Positions 8,859 to 17,180 of a DNA stretch of 38,703 bases are shown here, one piece after another; the stretch's first letter is position 1, and each line of letters opens with the position of its first letter. Position numbers and translations under genes: made by a program. Location: assembly GCA_946481205.1 (NCBI GenBank), contig CAMLNB010000005.1:1-38703 (forward strand). Direction: 5' to 3'. The notes below the pieces were generated by a model that was given only the letters and a program-made list of their open reading frames with translations, was not told where the DNA came from and ran no database searches. The DNA is from an uncultured Kangiella sp. (GTDB taxonomy: Bacteria > Pseudomonadota > Gammaproteobacteria > Enterobacterales > DSM-103792).

Positions 8859-8885
8859 CAAACGGGGCCGCTTGGGCCCCGTTTG
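8859..8885 (-). terminator. Terminator after hpf
   Basis: A perfect 11-base stem (CAAACGGGGCC with GGCCCCGTTTG) and 5-base loop, 27 bases past the hpf stop. On the minus strand it is followed by TTTGTTTG. It should end the rpoN-hpf transcript and separate it from rapZ. Confidence 0.75.
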
Positions 8886-8911
8886 ACTAATGCTTACGGC
8901 AATGCCGCGGA

Positions 8912-9199
8912 TCAATGGCCGCGCAGCATCTCCTTGTGCTTTTTGACTTGACGGTCGAGCTTGTCGATCAGCAAATCTATCGCGGCATACATGTCAGTGT
9001 CTTCACTGTCGGCGAACAACTCGCCGCCGTTGACGTTCAGCTTGGCTTCGGCTTTCTGACGCAGTTTCTCCACACTCAGAATGACATGGACGTTGTTGAT
9101 GTGATCAAAGTGGCGATTGAGTTTTTCGAATTTGTCGTTGACGAAGCTGCGCAGGGCGTCGGTGATCTCGACATGATGGCCGGTCAGATTGATTTGCAT
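8912..9199 (-). CDS. hpf: Ribosome hibernation promoting factor, short form
   Basis: A 95-residue protein of the HPF/YfiA family (E. coli HPF is 95 residues). It begins MQINLTGHHVEITDALR and carries the basic helix KLDRQVKKHKE near the end. It binds the 30S decoding centre and promotes inactive 100S dimers in stationary phase. No C-terminal dimerisation domain is present, so it is the short type. A good GAGGAAG ribosome site precedes the ATG. It lies downstream of rpoN as in most Proteobacteria. A palindrome at 9333-9350 lies in the 174-base rpoN-hpf gap and may mark a separate promoter. Confidence 0.95.
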   Translation of the reverse strand: MQINLTGHHVEITDALRSFVNDKFEKLNRHFDHINNVHVILSVEKLRQKAEAKLNVNGGELFADSEDTDMYAAIDLLIDKLDRQVKKHKEMLRGH

Positions 9200-9332
9200 A
9201 GTGGCTTCCTCATTCAGCGCCAGACGGATGGCCGTCGCGTCGAGGCAGAGCGGTCCGTCGTCATGGCTGCTTCTACAACATGGTGCAAGTTGTTCGGCTT
9301 TTCAAGCGCCAGCAGGCGTTTGTTTTCCGGAA

Positions 9333-9350
9333 CTTTGACACCTGTCAAAG
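9333..9350. promoter_or_regulatory. Palindrome with a consensus -35 element upstream of hpf
   Basis: CTTTGACACCTGTCAAAG: 8-base arms and a 2-base centre, perfect. Each arm contains TTGACA, so it offers a -35 on both strands. No good -10 is present 16-18 bases downstream on either strand. There is no T tract, so it is not a terminator. A dimeric regulator site is the simplest reading. Confidence 0.45.
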
Positions 9351-9373
9351 CCGATCGTTTCCGCCGCAGCGGA

Positions 9374-10972
9374 TCAGACCAGGGATTTACGCTCACTGGA
9401 GGGCGGAATGGCCATGGCCTCGCGGTACTTTGCGACGGTGCGTCGGGCCACGACAATGCCTTCCTTTGCCAGGATCTGGGCAATTTGGCTGTCACTCAAG
9501 GGTTTGTTGGCCTCCTCGGAATCGATCAGTTTGCGGATGCGGGCGCGAATGGCCGTACTTGAGGCCTCGCCACCTGCGGTCGTTGCAACGTGACTAGAGA
9601 AGAAAAACTTGAGCTCAAAAATGCCGCGCGGTGTGTGCATGTACTTCTGCGTGGTGACGCGCGAAATGGTTGATTCGTGCATGCCGAGCAGTTCGGCAAT
9701 GTCTGCCAGCACCATCGGTTTCATCGCTTCTTCGCCATGCTCGAAGAAGCCGATCTGCTGCTCGACAATCGCGGTGGCGACTTTCAGCAGCGTTTCATTG
9801 CGGCTTTGCAGGCTCTTGATGAACCATTTGGCTTCCTGCAGATGATTGCGCAGGAAGCTGTTGTCAGCGGCAGTGCGGGTGCGCTGAATCAGGCTGGCGT
9901 AACTGGAATTGATGCGCAGCCGCGGCGCGATTTCCGGGTTCAGCTCGACCGTCCAGCGATTGCGCTTCTTGCTGACAATGACATCCGGGGTGACATATTC
10001 CGCGGCATTCTGCGTCATTGCGCTGCCGGGCCGCGGGTTCAACCGCTGGATAGCGGCGATCGCGATGCGCAGCTCGTCTTCCGATAGCTTGGCTTTGCGC
10101 TGCAGCGTCTTGAAATCGCGAGCGGCCAGCAGTGGCAAGTGATCGCGGACGATCAGTTCGGCGTGACTGATCGTGCTGTTGCCATTGCGGGCCTGGCGCA
10201 GTTGCAATAGCAGGCATTCGCGCAAATCCCGAGCGGCAATGCCGGGCGGGTCGAACTGTTGAATGCGGCGCAGGACGGCTTCGACTTCATCGAGATCGAG
10301 CGTGCCTTCGACATTCATGCTGTCGTGCAGATCGACGCAGCTGCTGCGCAGGTAACCGTCATCATCGATGGCATCGATGATGGCCTCGGCAATAGCGCGA
10401 TCGGTGTCACTGAACGGAGTCAGGTTCAGCTGCCAGCGCAGGTGATCGTGCAGGCTTTCGCGGGTTTCGCCCTGGTAGTCGTAGTCGTCTTCGCTGTCGC
10501 GGTTGCCACCGCCGCTGGCGGGCGGGCTGAAGTCCCAGTCTTCCCACTGGGCATCGACCGGCAGTTCGTTGTCCAGTTGTTGTTGCTGCAGCGCTTCGCT
10601 GGTGTCAGGCGTGTGATCTTCGTTGCCGAAATCATTGCCAAAATCACTGTCGGCCTGGCTGCTGCTGGCAGTGTCAAATTCGCGGGTGTCGCTGTAGTCA
10701 CCGGTATCGAAATCGGTGCTGCTGGTGCTGATGCTGTCGTCTGCGCGCTCACTGGCTGGACCATCGTGATGCGTGCTGTTTTCGAACGACTCAAACCCCT
10801 CGTCGAGTTCCTCGCCAGGTTCGCTGACTTCCAGCATCGGATTGGAGTCCAATGCCTGCTGGATTTCTGTTTGCAGCTCCAGACTCGACAGTTGCAACAG
10901 CTTGATCGCCTGCTGCAATTGCGGCGTCATGGTGAGCTGTTGACTGATGCGTAGCTGGAGCGAGGGTTTCAT
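9374..10972 (-). CDS. rpoN: RNA polymerase sigma-54 factor
   Basis: A 532-residue sigma-54. Region I (1-48) is Gln- and Leu-rich (MTPQLQQAIKLLQLSSLELQ). The core-binding part follows, then the helix-turn-helix (about 421-440, MHESTISRVTTQKY) and the RpoN box ARRTVAKYRE at 508-517. It recognises -24/-12 promoters and needs AAA+ activators. It is about 55 residues longer than E. coli RpoN (477), mainly because the acidic region II (about 49-160, Asp/Ser/Glu-rich with a QQQQ run) is long. No clear Shine-Dalgarno sequence precedes the ATG at 10972. A TATAGT -10-like hexamer is on the minus strand at 11026-11031. It lies 84 bases after lptB. Confidence 0.96.
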   Translation of the reverse strand: MKPSLQLRISQQLTMTPQLQQAIKLLQLSSLELQTEIQQALDSNPMLEVSEPGEELDEGFESFENSTHHDGPASERADDSISTSSTDFDTGDYSDTREFDTASSSQADSDFGNDFGNEDHTPDTSEALQQQQLDNELPVDAQWEDWDFSPPASGGGNRDSEDDYDYQGETRESLHDHLRWQLNLTPFSDTDRAIAEAIIDAIDDDGYLRSSCVDLHDSMNVEGTLDLDEVEAVLRRIQQFDPPGIAARDLRECLLLQLRQARNGNSTISHAELIVRDHLPLLAARDFKTLQRKAKLSEDELRIAIAAIQRLNPRPGSAMTQNAAEYVTPDVIVSKKRNRWTVELNPEIAPRLRINSSYASLIQRTRTAADNSFLRNHLQEAKWFIKSLQSRNETLLKVATAIVEQQIGFFEHGEEAMKPMVLADIAELLGMHESTISRVTTQKYMHTPRGIFELKFFFSSHVATTAGGEASSTAIRARIRKLIDSEEANKPLSDSQIAQILAKEGIVVARRTVAKYREAMAIPPSSERKSLV

Positions 10973-11056
10973 GCTGTGGTTGTGACTGCCGTGTCAAATG
11001 GGTTGGCGCGGATTCGGATAAGTTCACTATAAACCAAACTGTCGACTCTGATCGGC

Positions 11057-11785
11057 TCAGAGGGTGAAATGTTCACCCAAATACACCTCCCGGACTTGCT
11101 GATTGGCCAGAATGGCCTCGGGCGTGCCATCAGCAATCAGCTTGCCCTCGCTGACAATATACGCGCGCTCGCAGACAGTCAGGGTTTCCCGGACATTGTG
11201 ATCGGTGATCAGAATGCCGAGGCCGCGATCACGCAAGTGCTGGATGATGCGCTTGATTTCCAGCACCGAAATCGGGTCGACGCCGGCGAAGGGCTCATCG
11301 AGCAAAATAAAGCGCGGTTCGGCCGCCAGCGCGCGGGCAATTTCGACGCGCCTGCGCTCGCCGCCGGACAGCGCCATGCCGAGGCTGTTACGCAGATGGC
11401 CGATATGAAACTCGTCGAGCAAGGCCTGCAATTTCTGCTGGCGCTCGGCATCGCTAAGGGCTGGATTCAGTTCCAGAATCCCCAGAATATTATCGGCAAC
11501 GCTCAGTTTGCGAAACACCGATGCTTCTTGTGGCAAATAACCAATGCCTTTGCGCGCCCGCACATGCATCGGGTCGCCGGACAAATCTTCGGCATCAATC
11601 TGGATGCTACCGGCATCGGCGTTGACCAGACCAATAATCATGTAAAACGATGTGGTCTTGCCAGCCCCGTTGGGGCCGAGCAGGCCGACGATCTCGCCTT
11701 GCCGTACCGTCAGTGACACATCTTTTACCACCTGCCGGCCTTTGTAGGCTTTGGCCAGATGTTGAACCAGCAAAATACTGCTCAC
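11057..11785 (-). CDS. lptB: LPS export ABC transporter ATPase LptB
   Basis: A 242-residue ABC ATPase (E. coli LptB is 241). Walker A GPNGAGKT is at 37-44, the signature is [15 protein letters not shown], Walker B is [15 protein letters not shown], and the switch His is in LITDHNV. With LptF, LptG and LptC it extracts LPS from the inner membrane; LptF and LptG are not in this window. The start is GTG at 11785, overlapping the lptA TGA by 4 bases (GTGA), which indicates translational coupling. Confidence 0.96.
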   Translation of the reverse strand: MSSILLVQHLAKAYKGRQVVKDVSLTVRQGEIVGLLGPNGAGKTTSFYMIIGLVNADAGSIQIDAEDLSGDPMHVRARKGIGYLPQEASVFRKLSVADNILGILELNPALSDAERQQKLQALLDEFHIGHLRNSLGMALSGGERRRVEIARALAAEPRFILLDEPFAGVDPISVLEIKRIIQHLRDRGLGILITDHNVRETLTVCERAYIVSEGKLIADGTPEAILANQQVREVYLGEHFTL

Positions 11786-12591
11786 GGCGTGTCCTTGTTT
11801 TGCTGCGACGGGTTCGGCTGCGCTTCGCTCGGATTGCTTTCACTGGCGGCGCCCGTTTCCGGCAGCCGGGTGATTTTGACTTGTTGGCCATCGCGTTTGG
11901 GCGCGGTAATACGCTTGTTGACGCCATCATATTCGATGACAACGTGTTCGAATTTGACCGTGCCCTGTTGCAGCTTGGCTTCACCTTCCAACGCCAGCTG
12001 CTCATTTGCACCGAGATAGCGCAGCGTATTGGCTTGGCCGTGAATCGGCTGGGCATTGTCTTCGGTCCGGCTGAACCGTACCGGGCTGCCGCTGGCGGCC
12101 AGATTATTCAGCTGGGTGCCGGTTTGCACCAACTCGATGCGGGTGCCTTCGAGTTGCAGCTTGCGATTCATTCGCGGATCTTGTTGCAACAGAAAAGCAT
12201 TAGTCAGCAGCTCGGTGCGGCCGCTTTCAGCATCGTAGAGAATTTCCTGAGCGCGCGCTTCCGAGGTGGCACCGGTGGTCGGATCGGTGTGCACCAGTAC
12301 GGCCGGGTTGCCACGGAAGCGGCCGCTTTTCAGATTGCCGGCCTCGCTTTGGGTGGCCTCGATGTCATCGGCGCGAATGCTGAAATTTTCCTGTTTCAAC
12401 AGCGCGTTGCCATGATAGAGCGTCTGGCCGGTTTTGCCGTCGACCAAGGCTGAGTCGGCGCGCAGATCGGTGACCTGTTGCGCTGCCAACCGGTTGGGTA
12501 ACAACAGTGCTGACAGCAGCAATATTGATAACGACAGCGTTGGCCGCAGACTCGCGCTCAGGCGGAACAGTTTAGCGAGTGGGTGATTCAT
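11782..12591 (-). CDS. lptA: LPS transport periplasmic protein LptA
   Basis: A 269-residue protein with a signal peptide (about 1-37, ending RLAA) and an OstA/LptA beta-jellyroll domain at about 40-225, including DDIEATQ and [14 protein letters not shown] segments. LptA forms the periplasmic bridge that carries LPS from LptC to LptD. E. coli LptA is 185 residues; here the extra length is spread in the jellyroll part and a low-complexity C-terminal tail of about 35 residues rich in Ser, Gln, Asn and Pro. The ATG at 12591 lies inside the lptC 3' end (20-base overlap). Upstream in-frame codons to 12777 read through lptC in another frame and are not part of this gene. Confidence 0.93.
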   Translation of the reverse strand: MNHPLAKLFRLSASLRPTLSLSILLLSALLLPNRLAAQQVTDLRADSALVDGKTGQTLYHGNALLKQENFSIRADDIEATQSEAGNLKSGRFRGNPAVLVHTDPTTGATSEARAQEILYDAESGRTELLTNAFLLQQDPRMNRKLQLEGTRIELVQTGTQLNNLAASGSPVRFSRTEDNAQPIHGQANTLRYLGANEQLALEGEAKLQQGTVKFEHVVIEYDGVNKRITAPKRDGQQVKITRLPETGAASESNPSEAQPNPSQQNKDTP

Positions 12592-13198
12592 AACGTCCTT
12601 CAACCTGGGCAAGCAGCTGCAATTGTTCAGTGGTGAAATCGGCGCGCAAGCCGGTGGCTTTGACATAACCGCCGGGGCTGGTGAAGCGCACCTCGGCATC
12701 GGTACTGGCACTGCGCGCCTGCATGTTGACGTCAAGCGCGGTGGTTTCCATCCGCAGCGAGACTGCGCCGCTGCCACTGGCGCGGCTCAGGCTGACGTTG
12801 CCTTTGAGCTGCACCTGTTCGGTTTGGTGCACCGCATCGGCATGATCGGCACGCACTTGCCACGGCTCGCCGCTGCTGCGGGTCAGTTGGATGTGCGGCT
12901 GCTGCATTACCGAGCGTTGTTCGGCAATAAAGTAATCAATGCGCGGAGCTGACAGCACATGCGACAGCGCGCCGGTTTGATCAAAATGGCGGCTGATCAC
13001 GCCTTCCATAAAATAATCGCTGCGGCTTTCCTGCAAACTGACCCTGCCGGGCGTGTCCAGCAATTGTTTGCCGGCTTGCTCGCGGCTGAGCAAGACCAGC
13101 ACAATGATCGCAACCAGCAAGGTGATCACGCCAATGACGAGGCCGCCCCAATTGAAGCGACGCGCGGGTGTGGTCGTGGCGACGGCGCTGTCGGTCAT
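12572..13198 (-). CDS. lptC: LPS export protein LptC
   Basis: A 208-residue bitopic protein: one membrane helix at about 17-39 (GGLVIGVITLLVAIIVLVLL) and a periplasmic jellyroll domain beginning with the conserved DYFMEGVISRHFDQTG. It links the LptBFG transporter to LptA. Length is close to E. coli LptC (191). It overlaps kdsC by 4 bases and lptA by 20 bases, so kdsC-lptC-lptA-lptB read as one coupled operon. Confidence 0.92.
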   Translation of the reverse strand: MTDSAVATTTPARRFNWGGLVIGVITLLVAIIVLVLLSREQAGKQLLDTPGRVSLQESRSDYFMEGVISRHFDQTGALSHVLSAPRIDYFIAEQRSVMQQPHIQLTRSSGEPWQVRADHADAVHQTEQVQLKGNVSLSRASGSGAVSLRMETTALDVNMQARSASTDAEVRFTSPGGYVKATGLRADFTTEQLQLLAQVEGRYESPTR

Positions 13199-13722
13199 GG
13201 CTGGTACTCAGCCAGCAATGCCGGCCAGTGACCTTGCGCCTGCAGGAGCAGATCGCAGACTTCACGCACGGCGCCCATGCCGCCGCGGGCTTGGGCAACA
13301 AAATGAGCATGCTCGCGCATGACTTCATGGGCATCGGCGGGCGTTGCCGCCAGACCGACTTGCAAGAACAGCGGCAGATCCGGCAAATCATCACCGACGT
13401 GGGCGGCTTGTTCTGGCGTCAGCGCCAGCTTTTGCAGCAAGTCGGTGAAGGCGCCGCGCTTGTTGGCATTGCCCTGATAGACGTGAGCGATGTCGAGTTC
13501 GGCGGCACGGCGTTCCACCAGCTTGGATTGGCGGCCGGTGATCAGCGCGACCTGAATGCCGAATTTCTGCACTGCGCGCAAACCGAATCCGTCCTTGATG
13601 TTGAATGCTTTCAGCTCTTCATGATTGTTGCCAAGATAGACCGAACCTTCGGTCAGCACGCCGTCGACATCACAGATCAGCAGTTTGATGGCGCGGGCGC
13701 GGGCAAGCAATTGGGCATCCAT
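13195..13722 (-). CDS. kdsC: 3-deoxy-D-manno-octulosonate 8-phosphate phosphatase KdsC
   Basis: A 175-residue HAD-family phosphatase. The nucleophile motif CDVDGVLTEG places D18 and D20, the Lys motif lies in ITGRQSKLVERRAAEL, and the last acidic motif is GDDLPDLP. It releases phosphate from Kdo-8-P, giving free Kdo for lipid A core synthesis. Like the family it lacks a large cap domain and is expected to form tetramers. A GAGGAATG ribosome site precedes the ATG. It follows kdsD by 29 bases. Confidence 0.94.
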   Translation of the reverse strand: MDAQLLARARAIKLLICDVDGVLTEGSVYLGNNHEELKAFNIKDGFGLRAVQKFGIQVALITGRQSKLVERRAAELDIAHVYQGNANKRGAFTDLLQKLALTPEQAAHVGDDLPDLPLFLQVGLAATPADAHEVMREHAHFVAQARGGMGAVREVCDLLLQAQGHWPALLAEYQP

Positions 13723-13751
13723 CGTCAGGCATTCCTCACGTCAACGTTCTC

Positions 13752-14756
13752 TCAGACCACACCGGCTTTCAGCAAGTCGTGCATGTTCAGCGCGCCGATC
13801 ACGCGTTGCGCCTCATCAAGCACGACCAGCTGGCTGATCGCGTACTGCTCCATCATCCGCATGGCTTCGGCGGCCAGCACGTGAGCGCGGGTATTGCGGC
13901 CGCCCTTGGTCATCACGGCGCTGATCGGCGTGTTGTGAAAATCAATGGGTTGCGCCAGTGTCCGGCGCAAATCGCCGTCGGTGAAAATGCCGAGCAGTTT
14001 GCCGTCGTCATCGACCACGGTGGTCATGCCGAGCCGTTTGCGCGACATTTCCAGCAAGGCTTGGCTGACCGAGTCGGTGGGTTTCACTTTCGGCACATCA
14101 TCGCCGGTGTGCATCAGTTGCTCGACATGCAGCAGCAAGCGGCGTCCGAGTGCGCCGGCCGGGTGCGACAGCGCGAAATCTTCGGCAGTGAAACCGCGTG
14201 CTTCGAGCAAGGCCACCGCCAGCGCATCGCCCATCGCCAGCGCGGCGGTAGTCGAGGCGGTCGGCGCCAGGCCGAGCGGGCAGGCTTCTTTGTCGACACC
14301 GACATGCAAATGGACGTCGGCGGTTTTCGCCAGCGTCGAGCCGGGCCGGCCGGTCAGTGCCACCAGGGGCACGCCGCGCCGTTTGATCACCGGCAGCAGC
14401 ATCAGGATCTCGTCGGTTTCTCCGGAATTGGAAATGGCCAGCACGACGTCCTGGCTGGTGATCATGCCGAGATCGCCGTGGCTGGCTTCACCGGGATGAA
14501 CAAAAAACGCCGGGGTGCCGGTCGACGCCAGGGTCGCAGCGATTTTGCTGCCAATATGGCCGGACTTGCCCATGCCAAGCACGACCGTGCGACCTTTGCA
14601 GGCCAGCAGCAACCGGCAGGCAGCGGCAAAGCTGTCGTCGAGCCGCTCGCGCAGGCGCAGCACGGCATCGGCTTCGATCTCAAGAACGGCGCGGCCCAGC
14701 GCGAGAAAATCAGCAGTGATCGCCATGGCGGATAGGGAGCTCGCTGGTGGGTTCAT
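13752..14756 (-). CDS. kdsD: D-arabinose 5-phosphate isomerase KdsD
   Basis: A 334-residue protein: SIS domain at about 35-180 (GMGKSGHIGSKIAATLASTG, HPGEASHGDLG, ISNSGETDEI) and two CBS domains at about 205-332. It interconverts ribulose-5-P and arabinose-5-P, the first step of Kdo synthesis. E. coli KdsD is 328 residues. First gene of the kds-lpt operon, divergent from mlaF. The ATG at 14756 has no clear ribosome site and a TATACT hexamer lies only 18 bases before it, so the internal ATG at residue 11 (MAITADF), after CTCCCTATCC, could be used instead. Confidence 0.94.
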   Translation of the reverse strand: MNPPASSLSAMAITADFLALGRAVLEIEADAVLRLRERLDDSFAAACRLLLACKGRTVVLGMGKSGHIGSKIAATLASTGTPAFFVHPGEASHGDLGMITSQDVVLAISNSGETDEILMLLPVIKRRGVPLVALTGRPGSTLAKTADVHLHVGVDKEACPLGLAPTASTTAALAMGDALAVALLEARGFTAEDFALSHPAGALGRRLLLHVEQLMHTGDDVPKVKPTDSVSQALLEMSRKRLGMTTVVDDDGKLLGIFTDGDLRRTLAQPIDFHNTPISAVMTKGGRNTRAHVLAAEAMRMMEQYAISQLVVLDEAQRVIGALNMHDLLKAGVV

Positions 14757-15052
14757 GCAAAAGCAAGGCCGTCAGTATATAGCGGCTGTCGGCCCGCGTC
14801 CTCTTGCGCTCAGGCGCTGCCGGTTTCGGCTGGCGCATGCCACCACTCCATGGTGCCGAGGTCTCGTCGGACCGTCGGCAAGCAGGATTGGCACGGTTCA
14901 GGCATGATTCAGCGCCGTTCGGCAGACTGGCGTCACCTCAAGGCTTGGACTGCCCAGCTGCGGTGATCAAGAGCTCTGACCATAAAACGGGTAAAATACG
15001 CCGCTTTGCTGCCCACGGCAGCGCTGAGGCCCAGCGGACACGCCTTTTCTCG
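14757..15052. other. Divergent promoter region between kdsD and mlaF
   Basis: 296 bases without a gene. On the minus strand a -10-like TATACT lies at 14774-14779 for kdsD; on the plus strand GGTAAAAT ends at 14997 for mlaF. I found no matching good -35 hexamer for either. No RNA gene or repeat seen. The frame of mlaF is open through this region, but the translated extension is not like MlaF. Confidence 0.4.
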
Positions 15053-15868
15053 ATGACAACACTGATGACGGACAATCTGGTCGAAGTACGTGGCCTGCAT
15101 TTCGCTCGTGGTGAGCGGGTGATTTATAACGGTATCGATCTCGATATCAAACGCGGCAAGGTCACGGCCATCATGGGCCCCTCCGGTACCGGCAAGACCA
15201 CGCTGCTGCGCTTGATCGGCGGCCAGCTGAAGCCGAACGCCGGCAGCATCCGCTTTGACGGCGTCGAAGTGCCCAAACTCGGCCGCAACGAGCTGTTCGC
15301 CTTGCGTCGGCGGATGGGCATGCTGTTTCAGAGCGGTGCGCTGTTTACCGACATGACGGTGTTCGAAAATGTCGCGTTCCCAGTCCGCGAGCATTTGAAG
15401 CTGCCCGAGTCGGTGCTGCGGGCGCTGGTGCTGATGAAACTGGAAGCCGTCGGTCTGCGCGGTGCCCGCGATCTGATGCCCTCTGAATTGTCCGGCGGTA
15501 TGGCACGACGGGTTGCCTTGGCACGCGCGATTGTCATGGACCCGGCGATGATCATGTACGACGAGCCGTTCACCGGCCAGGACCCGATCTCGATGGGCGT
15601 GCTTTTGCAGCTGATCCGCCTGCTCAACGATGCGCTCGGCCTGACCTCGGTGATCGTTTCGCACGATGTCGATGAAGTCTGCTCGATCGCCGATTACGCC
15701 TACATCATTTCCAACGGCCAGATAGCTGCGCACGGTACGCCGCAGGAACTCAGCCGCAGCAACAACGCCCGGGTCAACCAGTTCATGCAAGGATTGCCGG
15801 ACGGGCCGGTGCCTTTCCATTATCCGGCCAATGCCTATCGCGACGATTTGCTGGGAGCCGTGGCATGA
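15053..15868 (+). CDS. mlaF: Phospholipid transport ABC ATPase MlaF
   Basis: A 271-residue ABC ATPase (E. coli MlaF is 269). Walker [10 protein letters not shown]-loop region [23 protein letters not shown], signature LSGGMARR, Walker [16 protein letters not shown], switch SHDVDEV, and the MlaF-specific tail [18 protein letters not shown], which wraps the partner subunit. It powers phospholipid movement between inner and outer membrane with MlaE, MlaD and MlaB. Start at ATG 15053; a second in-frame ATG at 15065 is equally possible. The stop overlaps mlaE by 4 bases. Confidence 0.96.
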   Translation: MTTLMTDNLVEVRGLHFARGERVIYNGIDLDIKRGKVTAIMGPSGTGKTTLLRLIGGQLKPNAGSIRFDGVEVPKLGRNELFALRRRMGMLFQSGALFTDMTVFENVAFPVREHLKLPESVLRALVLMKLEAVGLRGARDLMPSELSGGMARRVALARAIVMDPAMIMYDEPFTGQDPISMGVLLQLIRLLNDALGLTSVIVSHDVDEVCSIADYAYIISNGQIAAHGTPQELSRSNNARVNQFMQGLPDGPVPFHYPANAYRDDLLGAVA

Positions 15869-16653
15869 TTTCCAGCAAATTGCGCCAAGTCGGCGCAGAC
15901 ACCCTCGATATGGTCGCGACCAGCGGTCGCGCCAGCATGTTGCTTGCTCGTGCTTTCGCCGGTTCGTTCAATATTCGGCGCGGTTTTGGCCTGTTGATCA
16001 AACAGCTGTATCAGGTCGGCGTGCTGAGCTTGGCCATTATTGTCGTTTCCGGCCTGTTCATCGGCATGGTGCTCGGTCTGCAGGGCTATACCATCTTGGT
16101 CAAATACGGTGCTGACGCCAGCTTGGGACCGATGGTCGCGCTCAGTTTGGTGCGCGAATTGGGTCCGGTCGTGGCGGCGCTGCTGTTTGCTGGTCGGGCC
16201 GGTTCGGCGTTGACCGCCGAAATCGGTTTGATGAAAGCCACCGAGCAGCTGTCCAGCATGGAAATGATGGCGGTCGATCCGCTGCACCGGGTCGTCGCGC
16301 CGCGGCTGTGGGCGGGTTTGATCGCGCTGCCGCTGCTGACGGCCATTTTCAACGTGGTCGGCGTTTACGGCGGCTATCTTGTTGGCGTCGAGTGGCTCGG
16401 CGCCGATTCCGGCGGTTTCTGGTCGGCAATGCAGGCGGCGGTGGATTTTCACGATGACATCATCAACGGTGCCATCAAGAGCGTGGTGTTTGCGTTCGTG
16501 GTGACCTGGATTGCGGTGTTCCGCGGTTATGACTGCGTGCCGACCTCCGAGGGTATTGCCCGCGCCACTACCCAGACCGTGGTGCATTCCTCGCTGGCGG
16601 TGCTGGGCCTGGATTTCGTTTTGACAGCTTTGATGTTCGGAGAGATCGGTTAA
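15865..16653 (+). CDS. mlaE: Phospholipid transport permease MlaE
   Basis: A 262-residue integral membrane protein with five or six helices and the MlaE family core: GLVLGLQGY-like segment ([12 protein letters not shown]), [27 protein letters not shown], and a C-terminal [22 protein letters not shown]. coli MlaE is 260 residues. It forms the membrane dimer of MlaFEDB. ATGA overlap with mlaF and a 1-base overlap (TAATG) with mlaD show tight coupling. Confidence 0.96.
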   Translation: MISSKLRQVGADTLDMVATSGRASMLLARAFAGSFNIRRGFGLLIKQLYQVGVLSLAIIVVSGLFIGMVLGLQGYTILVKYGADASLGPMVALSLVRELGPVVAALLFAGRAGSALTAEIGLMKATEQLSSMEMMAVDPLHRVVAPRLWAGLIALPLLTAIFNVVGVYGGYLVGVEWLGADSGGFWSAMQAAVDFHDDIINGAIKSVVFAFVVTWIAVFRGYDCVPTSEGIARATTQTVVHSSLAVLGLDFVLTALMFGEIG

Positions 16654-17114
16654 TGGATATGCGTCGGGTAGAAATTTTGGTCGGTGTTTTCGTCATCGCC
16701 GGCATCGCCGCGATGATCGCGCTGGCGCTGAAAATCAGCAGCATCAATCGCCTGACCGGTGACAGCACGTATCGGGTGTATGCCAAGTTCGAAAATATCG
16801 GCGGCCTGAAAGTGCGCTCACCGATCAAGGTCGGCGGCGTCGTGGTCGGCCGAGTCGCCACCATCTCCCTGGATCAGCAGAGCCTGACGCCGGTGGTGGA
16901 GATGGCGATTAGTGAGCAGTTCAATGCGTTTCCGATCGACACCTCGGCCAAGATCAACACCTCCGGTTTGCTGGGTGAGCAATACATTGCGCTGTCGGTC
17001 GGCGGCGAAGACGATCTGCTGCGCGATGGCGACAGCGTCACCGAAACCCAGTCGGCGCTGGTGCTGGAAGAGCTGATCGGCAAATACCTGTTTGCCGACA
17101 AAAAGCCGGAATAA
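16653..17114 (+). CDS. mlaD: Phospholipid transport substrate-binding subunit MlaD (MCE domain)
   Basis: A 153-residue protein with one N-terminal membrane helix (about 7-27) and one MCE domain (about 38-118: YAKFENIGGLKVRSPIKVGGVVVGRV, then SGLLGEQYIALSVGG). MlaD forms a hexameric ring on MlaE in the periplasm and contacts MlaC. It is shorter than E. coli MlaD (183) because the tail after the MCE domain is brief. Confidence 0.95.
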   Translation: MDMRRVEILVGVFVIAGIAAMIALALKISSINRLTGDSTYRVYAKFENIGGLKVRSPIKVGGVVVGRVATISLDQQSLTPVVEMAISEQFNAFPIDTSAKINTSGLLGEQYIALSVGGEDDLLRDGDSVTETQSALVLEELIGKYLFADKKPE

Positions 17115-17180
17115 TTTTTACTTGAACGGATGTTACGACAGCGGCTCTTCAGAACCGTTTGCAACCAGAAGGAAGTGCGT

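Noticed and set aside
8736..8951. 71-residue plus-strand frame in the hpf-rapZ gap, possible ptsN remnant
   Set aside because: Its Arg/Cys-rich translation has no PtsN features and it runs across two hairpins and into hpf; no remnant was visible on the minus strand either.
12592..12777. 62-codon N-terminal extension of lptA
   Set aside because: It overlaps lptC in another frame and hides the signal peptide that begins at 12591.
14804..15052. 83-codon N-terminal extension of mlaF
   Set aside because: The translated extension has no likeness to MlaF and runs through the divergent promoter region.
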